From Francisellaceae bacterium UBA6186 (GTDB lineage: Bacteria > Pseudomonadota > Gammaproteobacteria > UBA6186 > Azoamicaceae), in the NCBI GenBank assembly GCA_002422785.1, contig DITK01000048.1, positions 1 through 57,514 on the forward strand: a stretch of DNA of 57,514 bases, given 5' to 3'. Positions within the stretch are counted from its first letter, which is position 1. The number at the start of each line of letters is the position of its first letter. Positions 35,758 through 44,798 of the stretch are shown here, piece by piece. The notes below the pieces were generated by a model. The model saw nothing but the letters and a program-made list of their open reading frames with translations, was not told the origin of the DNA and made no database searches. The position numbers and the translations under genes were made by a program.

Positions 35758-37859
35758 AGTTCAGCAATATCTGCAACTTGTAAAAACAATTCTCGCAATT
35801 GGTATAACAGTGCCAATCTGTTTTGTCTAACCTTTAAATCCGGATATAATACCATAACATTATCAAAAAAATTATCTACGAGCGGTTTTAATGAAACTAA
35901 TTTACTAAATACTGCAACGTATTCTTGCTCGTTCATTAAATGCTCAATTGTTTTTTGTAAATTTATTATTTCTTTAAACAACTGCGTTTCTTCCGGTACG
36001 CTGAAAATTTCTGGATTAACCACACATTTTGCCGCAACCTCATACTTAGATTTTTCCAACAATTTGGCAACTCTTTTATTGGCCGCAGACAAACTTGCAA
36101 ACTCTGCTAATTTGCTAAATTTAATTAAAGCATTAATCCGCAAATCAAAATCATAAACCTTGCCTGTAAATTTAATCAATACTGCGTTCACCAGGTTAAC
36201 GCTGACGACATTAGCATTAATATACCAATTTTTTAATCTTTCCATAAAAAATTGGAGTAACTTTTGAGATACATTGGTACTTGAAAAATTTTGATTATAT
36301 GCTGGACATGTTGTCAAGGTAATATCAATCAATGTGGCTAAATCTAAAGATAGTTTTTTTTCTATTAACATCCTAATAATAGCAAGAGCGTGTCGACGTA
36401 ACGCAAACGGATCTTGATCTCCAGTTGACACCACCCCAATAGAAAACATGCCACACAACAAATGTATCCGAAACGCTATCGACAAACATATACCAGAGAC
36501 CGTGTCTGGCAATTGATCTTCTGCAAATTTAGGTAAATAATGCTGCTGCACAGCTGTTGCGATTAAATCTTTATGTAATTCTTGTGATTGTTGGCTGATA
36601 TAATACCCGCCCATGATACCCTGCAACTCTGGAAACTCTAAAACCATTTTAGATACTAAATCGGCTTTGCAAAATAACGACGACTGCCTCGTTACATGTT
36701 GTTCTTCTGTAGAACCATGTAGCAACCCACAAATTGTCACGGCAATTTTTTGAATCGACATTGACTGATCATATAAATTTCCTAGTTTTTCTTGTAATAC
36801 TACGGTTTTTAATTTTTCCAACATCTCAGTCATTGGTGTTTTTAAATCTTGCTGATACAAAAAAATTGCATCTTGTAATCTAGAATGCATAACTTTTTCA
36901 TTACCTTGAACAATATGGCGACTATCTTTTATTGCCATATTGCTGATTAAAATAAAACGTGGTAACAACTGGTGGTTTTGATCTAACAAAGCAAAACTTT
37001 TTTGATGATGCCCCATTACTGATATTAAACATTCTCTAGGTAATTGTAAAAATCGCTCAGAAAATGTTGCACACAAGACCACAGGATCTTCAACCATATT
37101 GGTTACTTGCTCTAACAGCTCGTTATTTACCACACAATTTGCATTTAACTTTTTTTCTAGTTGCTTAATGCCCTCTAAAATTATTTTTTTTCTAGTGGTA
37201 AAATCAGCAACCACTCCCGCTGTACGCAAGGTGTCTTCATATTCTGCTGGATATTTTATAACTATTGCTTGTGGTGCTAAAAATCTATGCCCATAAGTTA
37301 AATTGCCGGATTTAATACCAAACAAAGTTACTTCTACAATTTTTTCACCAAACAACGCCAACACCCAATGAACCGGCCGAGCAAAAGAATGCCGGCTATC
37401 CCCCCAACACATTTTAGGAGAAGGTAAATCGCCAAGAACTTTTTCTAGCATTTCAGGGATCAAGTTAATTGCTAAATCTCCTGATATTTTATGATTATAC
37501 TCAAACCAACCGGTTTTCTGGTCAGCAGACAATACTTTTGTTGCTTGCTTAAAATCAATTTGCAAAGAATTTAAAAATCCAGTTAATGCAGCAGTTGGAC
37601 GGCCATCGGCATCAAAAGACGCAGCTAAACTTGGTCCTTTTTTGCTTTTAATTTGATCTGGTTGTCTGCTGGCGACTTTTTTTATTAACAGTGCAATCCT
37701 GCGAGGAGAGGCAAAATGTTTTACCTCCCCAAAAGATACTCCTTGCAACTTAAATTGTTCCTGTAGCCTTTGAGCAAAGGCTATAGACATTTTATTAATA
37801 GACATGGGCGGCAACTCTTCGGTGCCAATTTCAACAATTAAATCTTGACACTGTTGCAT
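35754..37859 (-). CDS. glyS: Glycyl-tRNA synthetase beta subunit
   Basis: 701 aa (E. coli 689). Starts with the family signature LIVEIGTEELPPMSINKM and contains FASPRRIALLI, CWGDSRHSFARPVHWVLALFG, GNEKVMHSRLQDAIFLY and a C-terminal helical anticodon-binding region (NRLALLYQLRELFLQVADIAEL). Works with GlyQ as an alpha2beta2 enzyme; it overlaps glyQ by 22 nt. Confidence 0.97.
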   Translation of the reverse strand: MQQCQDLIVEIGTEELPPMSINKMSIAFAQRLQEQFKLQGVSFGEVKHFASPRRIALLIKKVASRQPDQIKSKKGPSLAASFDADGRPTAALTGFLNSLQIDFKQATKVLSADQKTGWFEYNHKISGDLAINLIPEMLEKVLGDLPSPKMCWGDSRHSFARPVHWVLALFGEKIVEVTLFGIKSGNLTYGHRFLAPQAIVIKYPAEYEDTLRTAGVVADFTTRKKIILEGIKQLEKKLNANCVVNNELLEQVTNMVEDPVVLCATFSERFLQLPRECLISVMGHHQKSFALLDQNHQLLPRFILISNMAIKDSRHIVQGNEKVMHSRLQDAIFLYQQDLKTPMTEMLEKLKTVVLQEKLGNLYDQSMSIQKIAVTICGLLHGSTEEQHVTRQSSLFCKADLVSKMVLEFPELQGIMGGYYISQQSQELHKDLIATAVQQHYLPKFAEDQLPDTVSGICLSIAFRIHLLCGMFSIGVVSTGDQDPFALRRHALAIIRMLIEKKLSLDLATLIDITLTTCPAYNQNFSSTNVSQKLLQFFMERLKNWYINANVVSVNLVNAVLIKFTGKVYDFDLRINALIKFSKLAEFASLSAANKRVAKLLEKSKYEVAAKCVVNPEIFSVPEETQLFKEIINLQKTIEHLMNEQEYVAVFSKLVSLKPLVDNFFDNVMVLYPDLKVRQNRLALLYQLRELFLQVADIAEL

Positions 37860-38746
37860 AACGGGAACCCTAAACTTTCTCTAATGGAATAATGTTTTTC
37901 AGCGACTTGCTTCGACAAATTTCTAACCCGCAATATATACCCCTGCCTTTGCGTCACCCCAATAGCACCTCTTGCATCCAGCAAATTAAATACGTGGGAA
38001 GCTTTTAGTACCAGCTCGTAAGCAGTGGCTACCAAATCGTGCAGCAAACAATTAGCACACTCTTCTTCAAAATCAACAAAATGCCTGGTTAACATCTGAA
38101 TATTAGCATGTTCAAAATTATAACAAGACATGGTTTTTTCGTTCTGGCAAACATCTCGGTACAACACCGCTCGCTTATCAGCATTATAAGTCCAGATTAA
38201 TTCTTGTATAGTATCCTTAGACTGCAAATACATAGCAATGCGCTCTATTCCGTAAGCAATTTCCACTGTTGTAGGAATACACTTTAATCCGCCCATTTGC
38301 TTAAAATAAGTAAATTGCGTGCATTCCATTCCGTCGAGCCATACTTCCCACCCCAGCCCGGCCGCCCCCAAGGTTGGTCCTTCCCAATTATCTTCTACAA
38401 ATCTGATATCATGCAATAACGGATCGACTCCTAAAGCACGCAACGAAGCTAAATATAGCTCCTGAATATTAAGAGGAGATGGTTTAATAATTACTTGATA
38501 TTGAAAAAATTGTTGATTACGATTTGGATGCTCGCCATACCTACCATCGGCCGGTCTTCTTGAGGCTTGCACATGGGCACAACTCCAAGGCTCCGGCCCC
38601 AAGGATCTTAAAAATGTCGCCGGATGAAATGTTCCAGCTCCAACCTCTAAATCCATCGGCTGCAAAATAACACACCCCTGCTGCTGCCAAAAAAGTTGTA
38701 GTTGGCTAATTATTTCTTGAAAAGTTAAAATGTTGTTTTGTTTCAT
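37838..38746 (-). CDS. glyQ: Glycyl-tRNA synthetase alpha subunit
   Basis: 302 aa (E. coli 303). Class II core with LQLFWQQQGCVILQPMDLEVGAGTFHPATFLR-like start, EPWSCAHVQASRRPADGRYGEHPNR, VEDNWEGPTLGAAGLGWEVWLDGMECTQFTYFKQMGG and the C-terminal LDARGAIGVTQRQGYILRVRNL. Carries the aminoacylation site; the tetrameric form is standard for Gammaproteobacteria. Confidence 0.98.
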   Translation of the reverse strand: MKQNNILTFQEIISQLQLFWQQQGCVILQPMDLEVGAGTFHPATFLRSLGPEPWSCAHVQASRRPADGRYGEHPNRNQQFFQYQVIIKPSPLNIQELYLASLRALGVDPLLHDIRFVEDNWEGPTLGAAGLGWEVWLDGMECTQFTYFKQMGGLKCIPTTVEIAYGIERIAMYLQSKDTIQELIWTYNADKRAVLYRDVCQNEKTMSCYNFEHANIQMLTRHFVDFEEECANCLLHDLVATAYELVLKASHVFNLLDARGAIGVTQRQGYILRVRNLSKQVAEKHYSIRESLGFPLCNSVKI

Positions 38747-38761
38747 GTTAAATACATATTG

Positions 38762-40066
38762 TTAAATTTTTTGGCTGTCTGGTGCGGCAATAAACTGCAC
38801 AGGTTGCAATTCTGGCTCGTTAGTTGGTGCTCTATTGTCTTGTAACATTATTTGTGGTTTTAAATATAAAATCAACATGATACCAGGAATCGACAACACT
38901 GCGGCACCACAATACAAAATTTTCCACCCAAAAATTTTAACCACATATCCAGCAAGAGGTCCAACATACACCCTGCCAATAGAAGCAATAGAAGACAACA
39001 GGGCGAATTGAGTCGCCGAATGCTCTTTATCACACAGGCTCATCAGCAGAGCCAATAGTGCCCCCGTCCCCATCCCTGAACACATATTTTCGCAAAAAAA
39101 CACTATAACGGCCAGGTAATAATTGCGGCCAACAACAGCCAGCAACACATACAATAGATTGGTTATTCCCTGTAAACAACCGAAAAATAAGATTGTTTTA
39201 AATAAATTAACCTTAGTCATAATAATGCCGGCAAACATAACGCCAACCATAGTCGCTGCTAAGCCGACAAATTTAGTAATGGTGCCAATCGCCGTTAAAC
39301 TAAAATTTAGATCTAATAAAAATGCACTGGTTAACGAATGCGACAAAGCATCTCCTATTTTATATAACACCACCAAAGCTAACAGCCAAATTGCCTTATC
39401 TTTGGCTAAAAACTGTTTAAATGGTTGCAGCATGGCGTTGTGCTGCCTATTACCTAAATTTTTATTAGTCACGCCCGCCTGAGCCAACCACGAACCCAAC
39501 ACGCCAACCAACATTAATGTTGCCATAACTAAATATGCTGTTTGCCAACCAAAGTTGTCGGCCAAAATCAGTCCAAAGCCACCGGATATAATCGTGGCTA
39601 ACCGATACCCCTCGATAGCAACGGCAGCACCTAATCCACGCTCATCAGCAGGCAGGATCTCAACTCTATATGCATCAATCGCCACATCTTGGGTTGCAGA
39701 AACCACCGCCAGCCCCCCCCCTAAAAAACCCAACAATAACGGGTTGGCCTGTGGGGTTAAACTTGCCATTAAAATAATCGTTAAGATAATAAATACCTGG
39801 CAAGTTACGATCCAACCCCTACGTTGATCTAAAAAACTAAAAATTGGGGAATAAAACCTATCTAACAATGGCGCCCACAAAAATTTATAAGCATACGGTT
39901 GACCCACCAAGCTTAAAAATCCCACCGCCACTATATCTAAACCGCTAGTTTTGAACCACGTTTGCAACAACGCCCCAACTAGCGCAATCGGCAACCCCGA
40001 AGAAAACCCCAACATAAAAATTGCTAACAGGCGTTTTGAGAAATATTTTTTGAATTGATGATTCAT
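38762..40066 (-). CDS. ampG: AmpG-like major facilitator permease (muropeptide uptake type)
   Basis: 434 aa with about 12 membrane segments. N-terminal LAIFMLGFSSGLPIALVGALLQTWF and LVGQPYAYKFLWAPLLDRF match the AmpG family, as do SATQDVAIDAYRVEILPADERGLGAA and the long loop between halves. AmpG imports GlcNAc-anhydro-muramyl peptides for cell-wall recycling; other substrates (acyl-CoA-type carriers of the same family) cannot be excluded. It sits 15 nt downstream of nothing conserved and 5' of glyQ, so co-transcription with glyQS is plausible. Confidence 0.85.
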   Translation of the reverse strand: MNHQFKKYFSKRLLAIFMLGFSSGLPIALVGALLQTWFKTSGLDIVAVGFLSLVGQPYAYKFLWAPLLDRFYSPIFSFLDQRRGWIVTCQVFIILTIILMASLTPQANPLLLGFLGGGLAVVSATQDVAIDAYRVEILPADERGLGAAVAIEGYRLATIISGGFGLILADNFGWQTAYLVMATLMLVGVLGSWLAQAGVTNKNLGNRQHNAMLQPFKQFLAKDKAIWLLALVVLYKIGDALSHSLTSAFLLDLNFSLTAIGTITKFVGLAATMVGVMFAGIIMTKVNLFKTILFFGCLQGITNLLYVLLAVVGRNYYLAVIVFFCENMCSGMGTGALLALLMSLCDKEHSATQFALLSSIASIGRVYVGPLAGYVVKIFGWKILYCGAAVLSIPGIMLILYLKPQIMLQDNRAPTNEPELQPVQFIAAPDSQKI

Positions 40067-40166
40067 GATGAGTAATTATACCCAGATATAACACACAAAA
40101 CAATCAAACTAACAAATTAAGCAGCCATACTTTAACAAAACCCAAATCTCACGATGCGGATCTTGC

Positions 40167-41429
40167 TCATGGTTTTGCGGCTGCTTTTGCCGTGGCTGCT
40201 GCTTTGGCTTCTTCTTGTGCCGCCGCTGCTTTTGCTTTTGCCGTATGGATAGCTTGTTCATACCTTGCTTGGTTGGCAAGCTTGTCTAGGAAGTATGTCG
40301 GAGCTCTCGCAGTTCGCTCAAACAAGTTAAAGATGCCTGTAGTTTTAGTTGCCAGATCAGATCTAAATAACTGTTCTTCACTTCCATCAACGCTATGTTT
40401 TTCAGGTATTTTGTCTAGTTGTTGCAGCATGGCATCGTAGCTAAACGGCTTTTCTGCCGACAGCGTTTTTCCATTAGCTAGCGCATCGGTTTTTACTATA
40501 AAATGTAATAATTTGCGTCTATTGTTTATTGTTTCGAAGTAGACTTTCAGCTTATCATCTTTTTTAAGATGTGAGTTTGTTAGTTGTTCTTCTTGTTTCT
40601 TAATTAGTTGTACGAGACTTCTAACCGCTAAATTTGCTGATTCTATTTTATTTTCGTGCTTGGACAGAGGCAACATGGTCGCAGAACCAGTTGATGATGG
40701 ATGGATTGTATTAGCTTTTGCTATCGCCTGTTCAAGATTAGCCGTAACTCTTGCTGCAACTTTATCCGCCATTCCTTCGTCACTAAACCTACCAACCAAC
40801 AATTGATACTCCGCAGCTTTTAGGATCTTGTGAGCATCCCTAGACTGCTTTGGGTGCAGCGTTTTAACATGCCGCAACAACCCATTAAACACTTGCTCAT
40901 CATTACTACTTTTCTCAATCAAATCACGATATACGCCATTAATCTCTTTATTTGTTTTGCCTAGGTTAGAAAAAAATTTACCATGTACCGAGGCATCCAT
41001 CTCCTGTTTAATTAAAGCAATGTTTGAATCTATCGACACATTGAATTGATGAAACATCTGCATCAACTTCCCAAGTAATCCGCCACCTGCGCCAGCAAAT
41101 AACCCCGTAAAAATTTCCACTAATTGACCAATTCCAGCAAACATTCCATCTAATTTGAATGATGCTTTGGTTTTTGGCGCAGGCTTACCAGTTAATGCCG
41201 CTTCAAATTCTTTAAGTTTATCTATCGATTCAGCCTCTAAATGCCCTTTTAGCACTTCACAATCATCGTCTCCAGCTTCCCAACCATCCCCGTTTAGTTT
41301 TTTGCGTTTTTTGCTTTCTTTTATTGATTCTAACAACTTGTTATCTTTTAAAATAAGTTCTAGAATTTTCTCTAGCAACTTTTTTTTGTTTGCTTTATTA
41401 ATTGCGTCTAACAAAATATTATCCCCCAA
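40167..41429 (-). CDS. Unknown Lys/Ala-rich helical protein with an NLS-like basic cluster
   Basis: 420 aa. N-terminal Lys-rich amphipathic helices contain KESKKRKKLNGDGW (residues ~38-51), then an acidic patch, a Gly-rich hydrophobic stretch (MFAGIGQLVEIFTGLFAGAGGGLLGKLMQM, ~95-125), helical middle parts and a C-terminal Ala/Lys/Gln tail (HTAKAKAAAAQEEAKAAATAKAAAKP). No signal peptide and no known family. The start is TTG at 41429 with AAAGG 5 nt upstream; no ATG is available in frame. First gene left of the probable origin. A secreted, host-directed protein is possible but unproven. Confidence 0.65.
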   Translation of the reverse strand: MGDNILLDAINKANKKKLLEKILELILKDNKLLESIKESKKRKKLNGDGWEAGDDDCEVLKGHLEAESIDKLKEFEAALTGKPAPKTKASFKLDGMFAGIGQLVEIFTGLFAGAGGGLLGKLMQMFHQFNVSIDSNIALIKQEMDASVHGKFFSNLGKTNKEINGVYRDLIEKSSNDEQVFNGLLRHVKTLHPKQSRDAHKILKAAEYQLLVGRFSDEGMADKVAARVTANLEQAIAKANTIHPSSTGSATMLPLSKHENKIESANLAVRSLVQLIKKQEEQLTNSHLKKDDKLKVYFETINNRRKLLHFIVKTDALANGKTLSAEKPFSYDAMLQQLDKIPEKHSVDGSEEQLFRSDLATKTTGIFNLFERTARAPTYFLDKLANQARYEQAIHTAKAKAAAAQEEAKAAATAKAAAKP

Positions 41430-41522
41430 TGCGCCTTTAAATTATGTTTCAGGTAGCATTCAACTGGAATTTAACCATAAAAACACCCCCAAGTCTACCA
41501 CTAAAATTCAACCGTCTTTAGC

Positions 41523-41557
41523 AAAAAAAACCGGGGCAGCTTTACCAAAGTTGCCCC
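41523..41557 (-). terminator. Strong leftward intrinsic terminator in the oriC-side intergenic region
   Basis: GGGGCA (41533-41538) pairs with TGCCCC (41552-41557), and the inner CTTT/AAAG extends the stem around an ACC loop with one mismatch. Read leftward it runs into eight consecutive T (complement of 41523-41530). It would stop transcripts arriving from the dnaA side before the gene at 40167-41429. Confidence 0.8.
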
Positions 41558-42293
41558 AAAAATCTTAACCTTGTTCTGCCCATGCAAGAATTAAGATTGA
41601 TTCCTTTTTTTGTTATTGTTGTAGCTATATGGTATGTGGCTTGCAACTTGTTAAACATAACAAAAATGCTAATTGACAACTTATTGTTAAATATAAATCA
41701 AGCATTTAATTATTAAAGTTTTTTATATCTTAAGAAATTAATTATGTTTATTAAAGGCGCCACTTTTAGTGGATAACCATAAAAAAATCTTATAAAACAA
41801 CAGGTTATAACGCAATGGTTGTTGTGGGGGACGGCTTTGGAACCTCTGTTCTTGTTGTGGATAAGTCGTCATGTTTGCTTGGACATCGTTATTTCTAAAA
41901 GTTTTCTACAGGTTTGTTAATTGTTTTCCCACAGCCTTTAGAGACAGGGGCATTTTTTTGGGGGTGGGAACAAATTAATAATTATAACTTTTTTAAGATC
42001 TTATTTTTTTTATTATTATTAAGCGGGGGTATTATTGTTAATAACGATAATAAAACCTTTTAATAGTTAACAGTAAGCTTGTTTATATGTTTGCGTATAT
42101 AGCTATATAAGATGCGGTATAATTTGTGGATAAGTCCTAAAAAACATTTTCTGTGGAAAACAGTGGACTTTTTCCACAGCATCTGTAGAGTACAATGTAC
42201 AATTTCTGCACAAGTTATACATGAAGTGGTTAGTTATTCTGCTGTTGTGTTGGGGTTAAAGTTATTTTTTTAGCTTACAGGTTGATAGATACA
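41558..42293. other. oriC: Probable chromosomal replication origin (oriC) region upstream of dnaA
   Basis: No protein-coding gene is seen in these ~735 bp. Two perfect DnaA boxes (TGTGGATAA, complement of TTATCCACA) at 41856-41864 and 42125-42133, and one-mismatch boxes at 41768-41776, 42152-42160 and 42170-42178. An A/T-dominated stretch at 41971-42065 lies between the two perfect boxes and could be the unwinding element. Location directly upstream of dnaA-dnaN-recF-gyrB, with leftward genes on one side and rightward genes on the other, supports an origin. Confidence 0.7.
42151..42179. promoter_or_regulatory. Perfect 10-bp inverted repeat made of two DnaA-like boxes before dnaA
   Basis: CTGTGGAAAA (42151-42160) and TTTTCCACAG (42170-42179) are exact inverted copies around a 9-nt centre. 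Each holds a one-mismatch DnaA box. It lies ~115 bp before the dnaA start and just after a TATAAT (42118-42123), so it could mediate DnaA autoregulation. Confidence 0.55.
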
Positions 42294-43652
42294 ATGTTAG
42301 TAAATAATATAAAGGATAATTGTGTGTTGACGCAAAGCGATGTTTGGCAGCAATGTGTTGGAGAACTTAAAGAGTTAATCCCCCAGCAATTGTTCAATCA
42401 ATGTATTATGCCCTTGCAGGCCGAGGTTGCCAGCGATAATGTGGTTATTTTTGCACCTAACCAATATGTGTTAGATAAGGTTAGTCAAAATTTTTCCCAG
42501 ACCATAGAAAAAGTTATCAATCATGTATCTAAAGGAAAACTAAGCAACATATCTTTTTTGGTTGGCGGGGCGAATGTAGTAAAAAATGTTAGCCAAACCT
42601 CAATTAAAGAAACTACTAGAGCATCAGAAAAGCCAACCAATTTAAATGAAATGTTTACTTTTGATAATTTTGTTGAAGGTAAATCTAATCAATTAGCCAA
42701 AGCTGCATCCAGACAAGTTGCAGAAAATCCTGGCGGTTCGTATAACCCACTATTTTTGTATGGCGGAGTCGGTCTTGGTAAAACTCATTTGATGCATGCT
42801 GTTGGCAATTTAATTCTTGCCAGCAAACCAAATGCGGTGGTGGTATATTTGCATTCCGAGCGGTTTGTGGCTGATATGGTTAAAGCTTTGCAAAATAATG
42901 CTATTAATGAATTTAAACGATTTTATCGATCGGTAGATGCTTTATTGATAGACGACATTCAGTTTTTTGCCGGCAAAGAGCGTTCGCAAGAAGAATTTTT
43001 TCATACCTTTAATGCGCTATTAGAAGGGCAACAACAAATTATCTTAACTTCAGATAGATATCCCAAAGAAATTAGTGGTCTAGAAGAAAGATTAAAATCA
43101 AGGTTTGGGTCGGGCTTAACAGTTGCGGTACAGCCGCCAGAATTAGAAACTCGTGTTGCGATTTTAATTAACAAAGCCAAACAATCTGGCATTGAGTTAC
43201 AGCACGAAGTAGCATTTTTCATCGCTAAAAGAATTCGTTCTAATGTGAGAGAACTGGAGGGCGCCTTAAAAAGGGTTATCGCTAATGCGCAGTTTACTGG
43301 TGGGGCTATAACATTGTCTTTTGTGCAAGAAGCGTTAAAAGATTTATTAGCGTTGCAAGAAAAATTAATTTCTATGGATAATATTATGAAAACCGTTGCT
43401 GATTATTACAAAATAAAATTATCTGATTTGTTATCAAAACGTCGCAGCAGATCGGTGGCTCGTCCTAGGCAAATGGCCATGTCTTTATGTAAAGAGCTAA
43501 CCAACCATAGTTTACCAGAAATCGGGGATGCTTTTGGTGGGCGCGATCATACGACGGTGCTGCATGCGTGTAGAACTATTAAAGATCTGTCTGCGTCCAG
43601 CGCAGATTTGGGCGAAGACTTTAAAAATCTTATTAGAATTTTGTCGACATGA
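42294..43652 (+). CDS. dnaA: Chromosomal replication initiator protein DnaA
   Basis: 452 aa from ATG 42294 (TTG 42282 also in frame). Domain I WQQCVGELKELIPQQLFNQCIMPLQAE, linker, then the AAA+ domain with GGVGLGKTH (Walker A, residues 157-165), DALLIDDIQFFAGKERSQEEFFHTFNAL (Walker B) and LTSDRYPKEI, and domain IV with the DNA-binding signature RPRQMAMSLCKELTNHSLPEIGDAFGGRDHTTVLHACRTI. Binds DnaA boxes and opens the origin. Followed by dnaN 6 nt after the stop. Confidence 0.98.
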   Translation: MLVNNIKDNCVLTQSDVWQQCVGELKELIPQQLFNQCIMPLQAEVASDNVVIFAPNQYVLDKVSQNFSQTIEKVINHVSKGKLSNISFLVGGANVVKNVSQTSIKETTRASEKPTNLNEMFTFDNFVEGKSNQLAKAASRQVAENPGGSYNPLFLYGGVGLGKTHLMHAVGNLILASKPNAVVVYLHSERFVADMVKALQNNAINEFKRFYRSVDALLIDDIQFFAGKERSQEEFFHTFNALLEGQQQIILTSDRYPKEISGLEERLKSRFGSGLTVAVQPPELETRVAILINKAKQSGIELQHEVAFFIAKRIRSNVRELEGALKRVIANAQFTGGAITLSFVQEALKDLLALQEKLISMDNIMKTVADYYKIKLSDLLSKRRSRSVARPRQMAMSLCKELTNHSLPEIGDAFGGRDHTTVLHACRTIKDLSASSADLGEDFKNLIRILST

Positions 43653-43658
43653 TAGTAT

Positions 43659-44798
43659 ATGTTGTTTTCAGTAACCAAAGAATGTTTTTTACGTCTGTTT
43701 AAATTAGCATCGTTAGTTGCTATAGAAAAAAAAGCTGGGGTTAATGTTGTTGGATCCCATGTATTGCTGACTGCTGCGAGCAATAAGCTAACCTTGACGG
43801 CCACCGATCTGGATGTTGAGTTAATTGTCGAAGAGCCATTCGATTCTTTAACAACCCCGGGCTCATTAGTTGTGCCTTTTCGTAAAATTAGCGAAATTTG
43901 TAGGGCCATGACAGAAAATGTGGTGTTAAATGTGACGAGCAGCCCTGCGCCTGCCTGCAAGCTTAATATAGAATCTTTGCAAGGTTTTTTTTCGATGAGC
44001 TGTTTGTCTCCAGATGTTTTCCCAGTATTAAGCCATAAAATTTTTGATGTCGAATTTTCTATCGAAATGAAATTTTTGCAAGAATTGATAAGTAAAGTTG
44101 CTTTTGCCATGGGGGATGATGATGGAAGACATTTTTTAAACGGTGTTTTTTTGCATTTTTCAGCGGATGAAATTGTGTCTGTTGCAGCCGATGGGCACAG
44201 ACTAATGGTATGGCAAGCGTTAAATGCAGAAAATAACAAGGCAATTGCTGATCTAAAGGTGCCTGTTAAAATTTTAATTCCCAGAAAAAGCGTGTTTGAC
44301 ATTTTGAAAATTATGTCTGATGTGGCGTTAGATCTTTGGGCGAAAATAAGCGTTGGGGAAAATCATTTCAGAATTGTTGTGAATAATATTACCTATACAT
44401 CTAAACTGCTCACTGCAACTTTTCCTCCTTTTAAAAAATTAATTCCACAAAATACCAGCAAAGTTTTAACTGTTAATCGAGAACAATTAAAAAGTTGTCT
44501 GTCTCGGGTGTTGGCTCTTTTGGGGGATAAATCTCAGGGGGTGAAATTGGGTTTTTCTGACAATACCCTGACTATTACAGGCAAAAACGAACAAAACGAT
44601 CTTGCCACAGAAAATGTACCAGCCGTTTTTGATGGCCCAACAGTTGAAATTTGTTTTAATATAAAATATTTGTTAGATTTTTTATCTAACATTCAATCTG
44701 ATCTAGTTATATTTAAAGTAGAAAATGCCACCTCTGGTGCGCTGATCCAGGATCCTGCCTTGGTTGGTTCCTATGTTTTAATGCCAATGCAAATTTGA
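43659..44798 (+). CDS. dnaN: DNA polymerase III sliding clamp (beta subunit)
   Basis: 379 aa, standard (E. coli 366). Three repeated clamp domains; recognisable are LTLTATDLDVELIVEE, GSLVVPFRKISEICRAM, FAMGDDDGRHFLNGVFLHF, VAADGHRLMVWQA, and the C-terminal SGALIQDPALVGSYVLMPMQI. It encircles DNA as a dimer and tethers Pol III and other enzymes. The stop overlaps the recF ATG. Confidence 0.97.
   Translation: MLFSVTKECFLRLFKLASLVAIEKKAGVNVVGSHVLLTAASNKLTLTATDLDVELIVEEPFDSLTTPGSLVVPFRKISEICRAMTENVVLNVTSSPAPACKLNIESLQGFFSMSCLSPDVFPVLSHKIFDVEFSIEMKFLQELISKVAFAMGDDDGRHFLNGVFLHFSADEIVSVAADGHRLMVWQALNAENNKAIADLKVPVKILIPRKSVFDILKIMSDVALDLWAKISVGENHFRIVVNNITYTSKLLTATFPPFKKLIPQNTSKVLTVNREQLKSCLSRVLALLGDKSQGVKLGFSDNTLTITGKNEQNDLATENVPAVFDGPTVEICFNIKYLLDFLSNIQSDLVIFKVENATSGALIQDPALVGSYVLMPMQI

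Noticed and set aside
43547..44302. Leftward 251-codon frame opposite dnaN
   Set aside because: dnaN on the other strand is certain; the frame has Ser/Thr-rich low-information sequence typical of antisense shadows.
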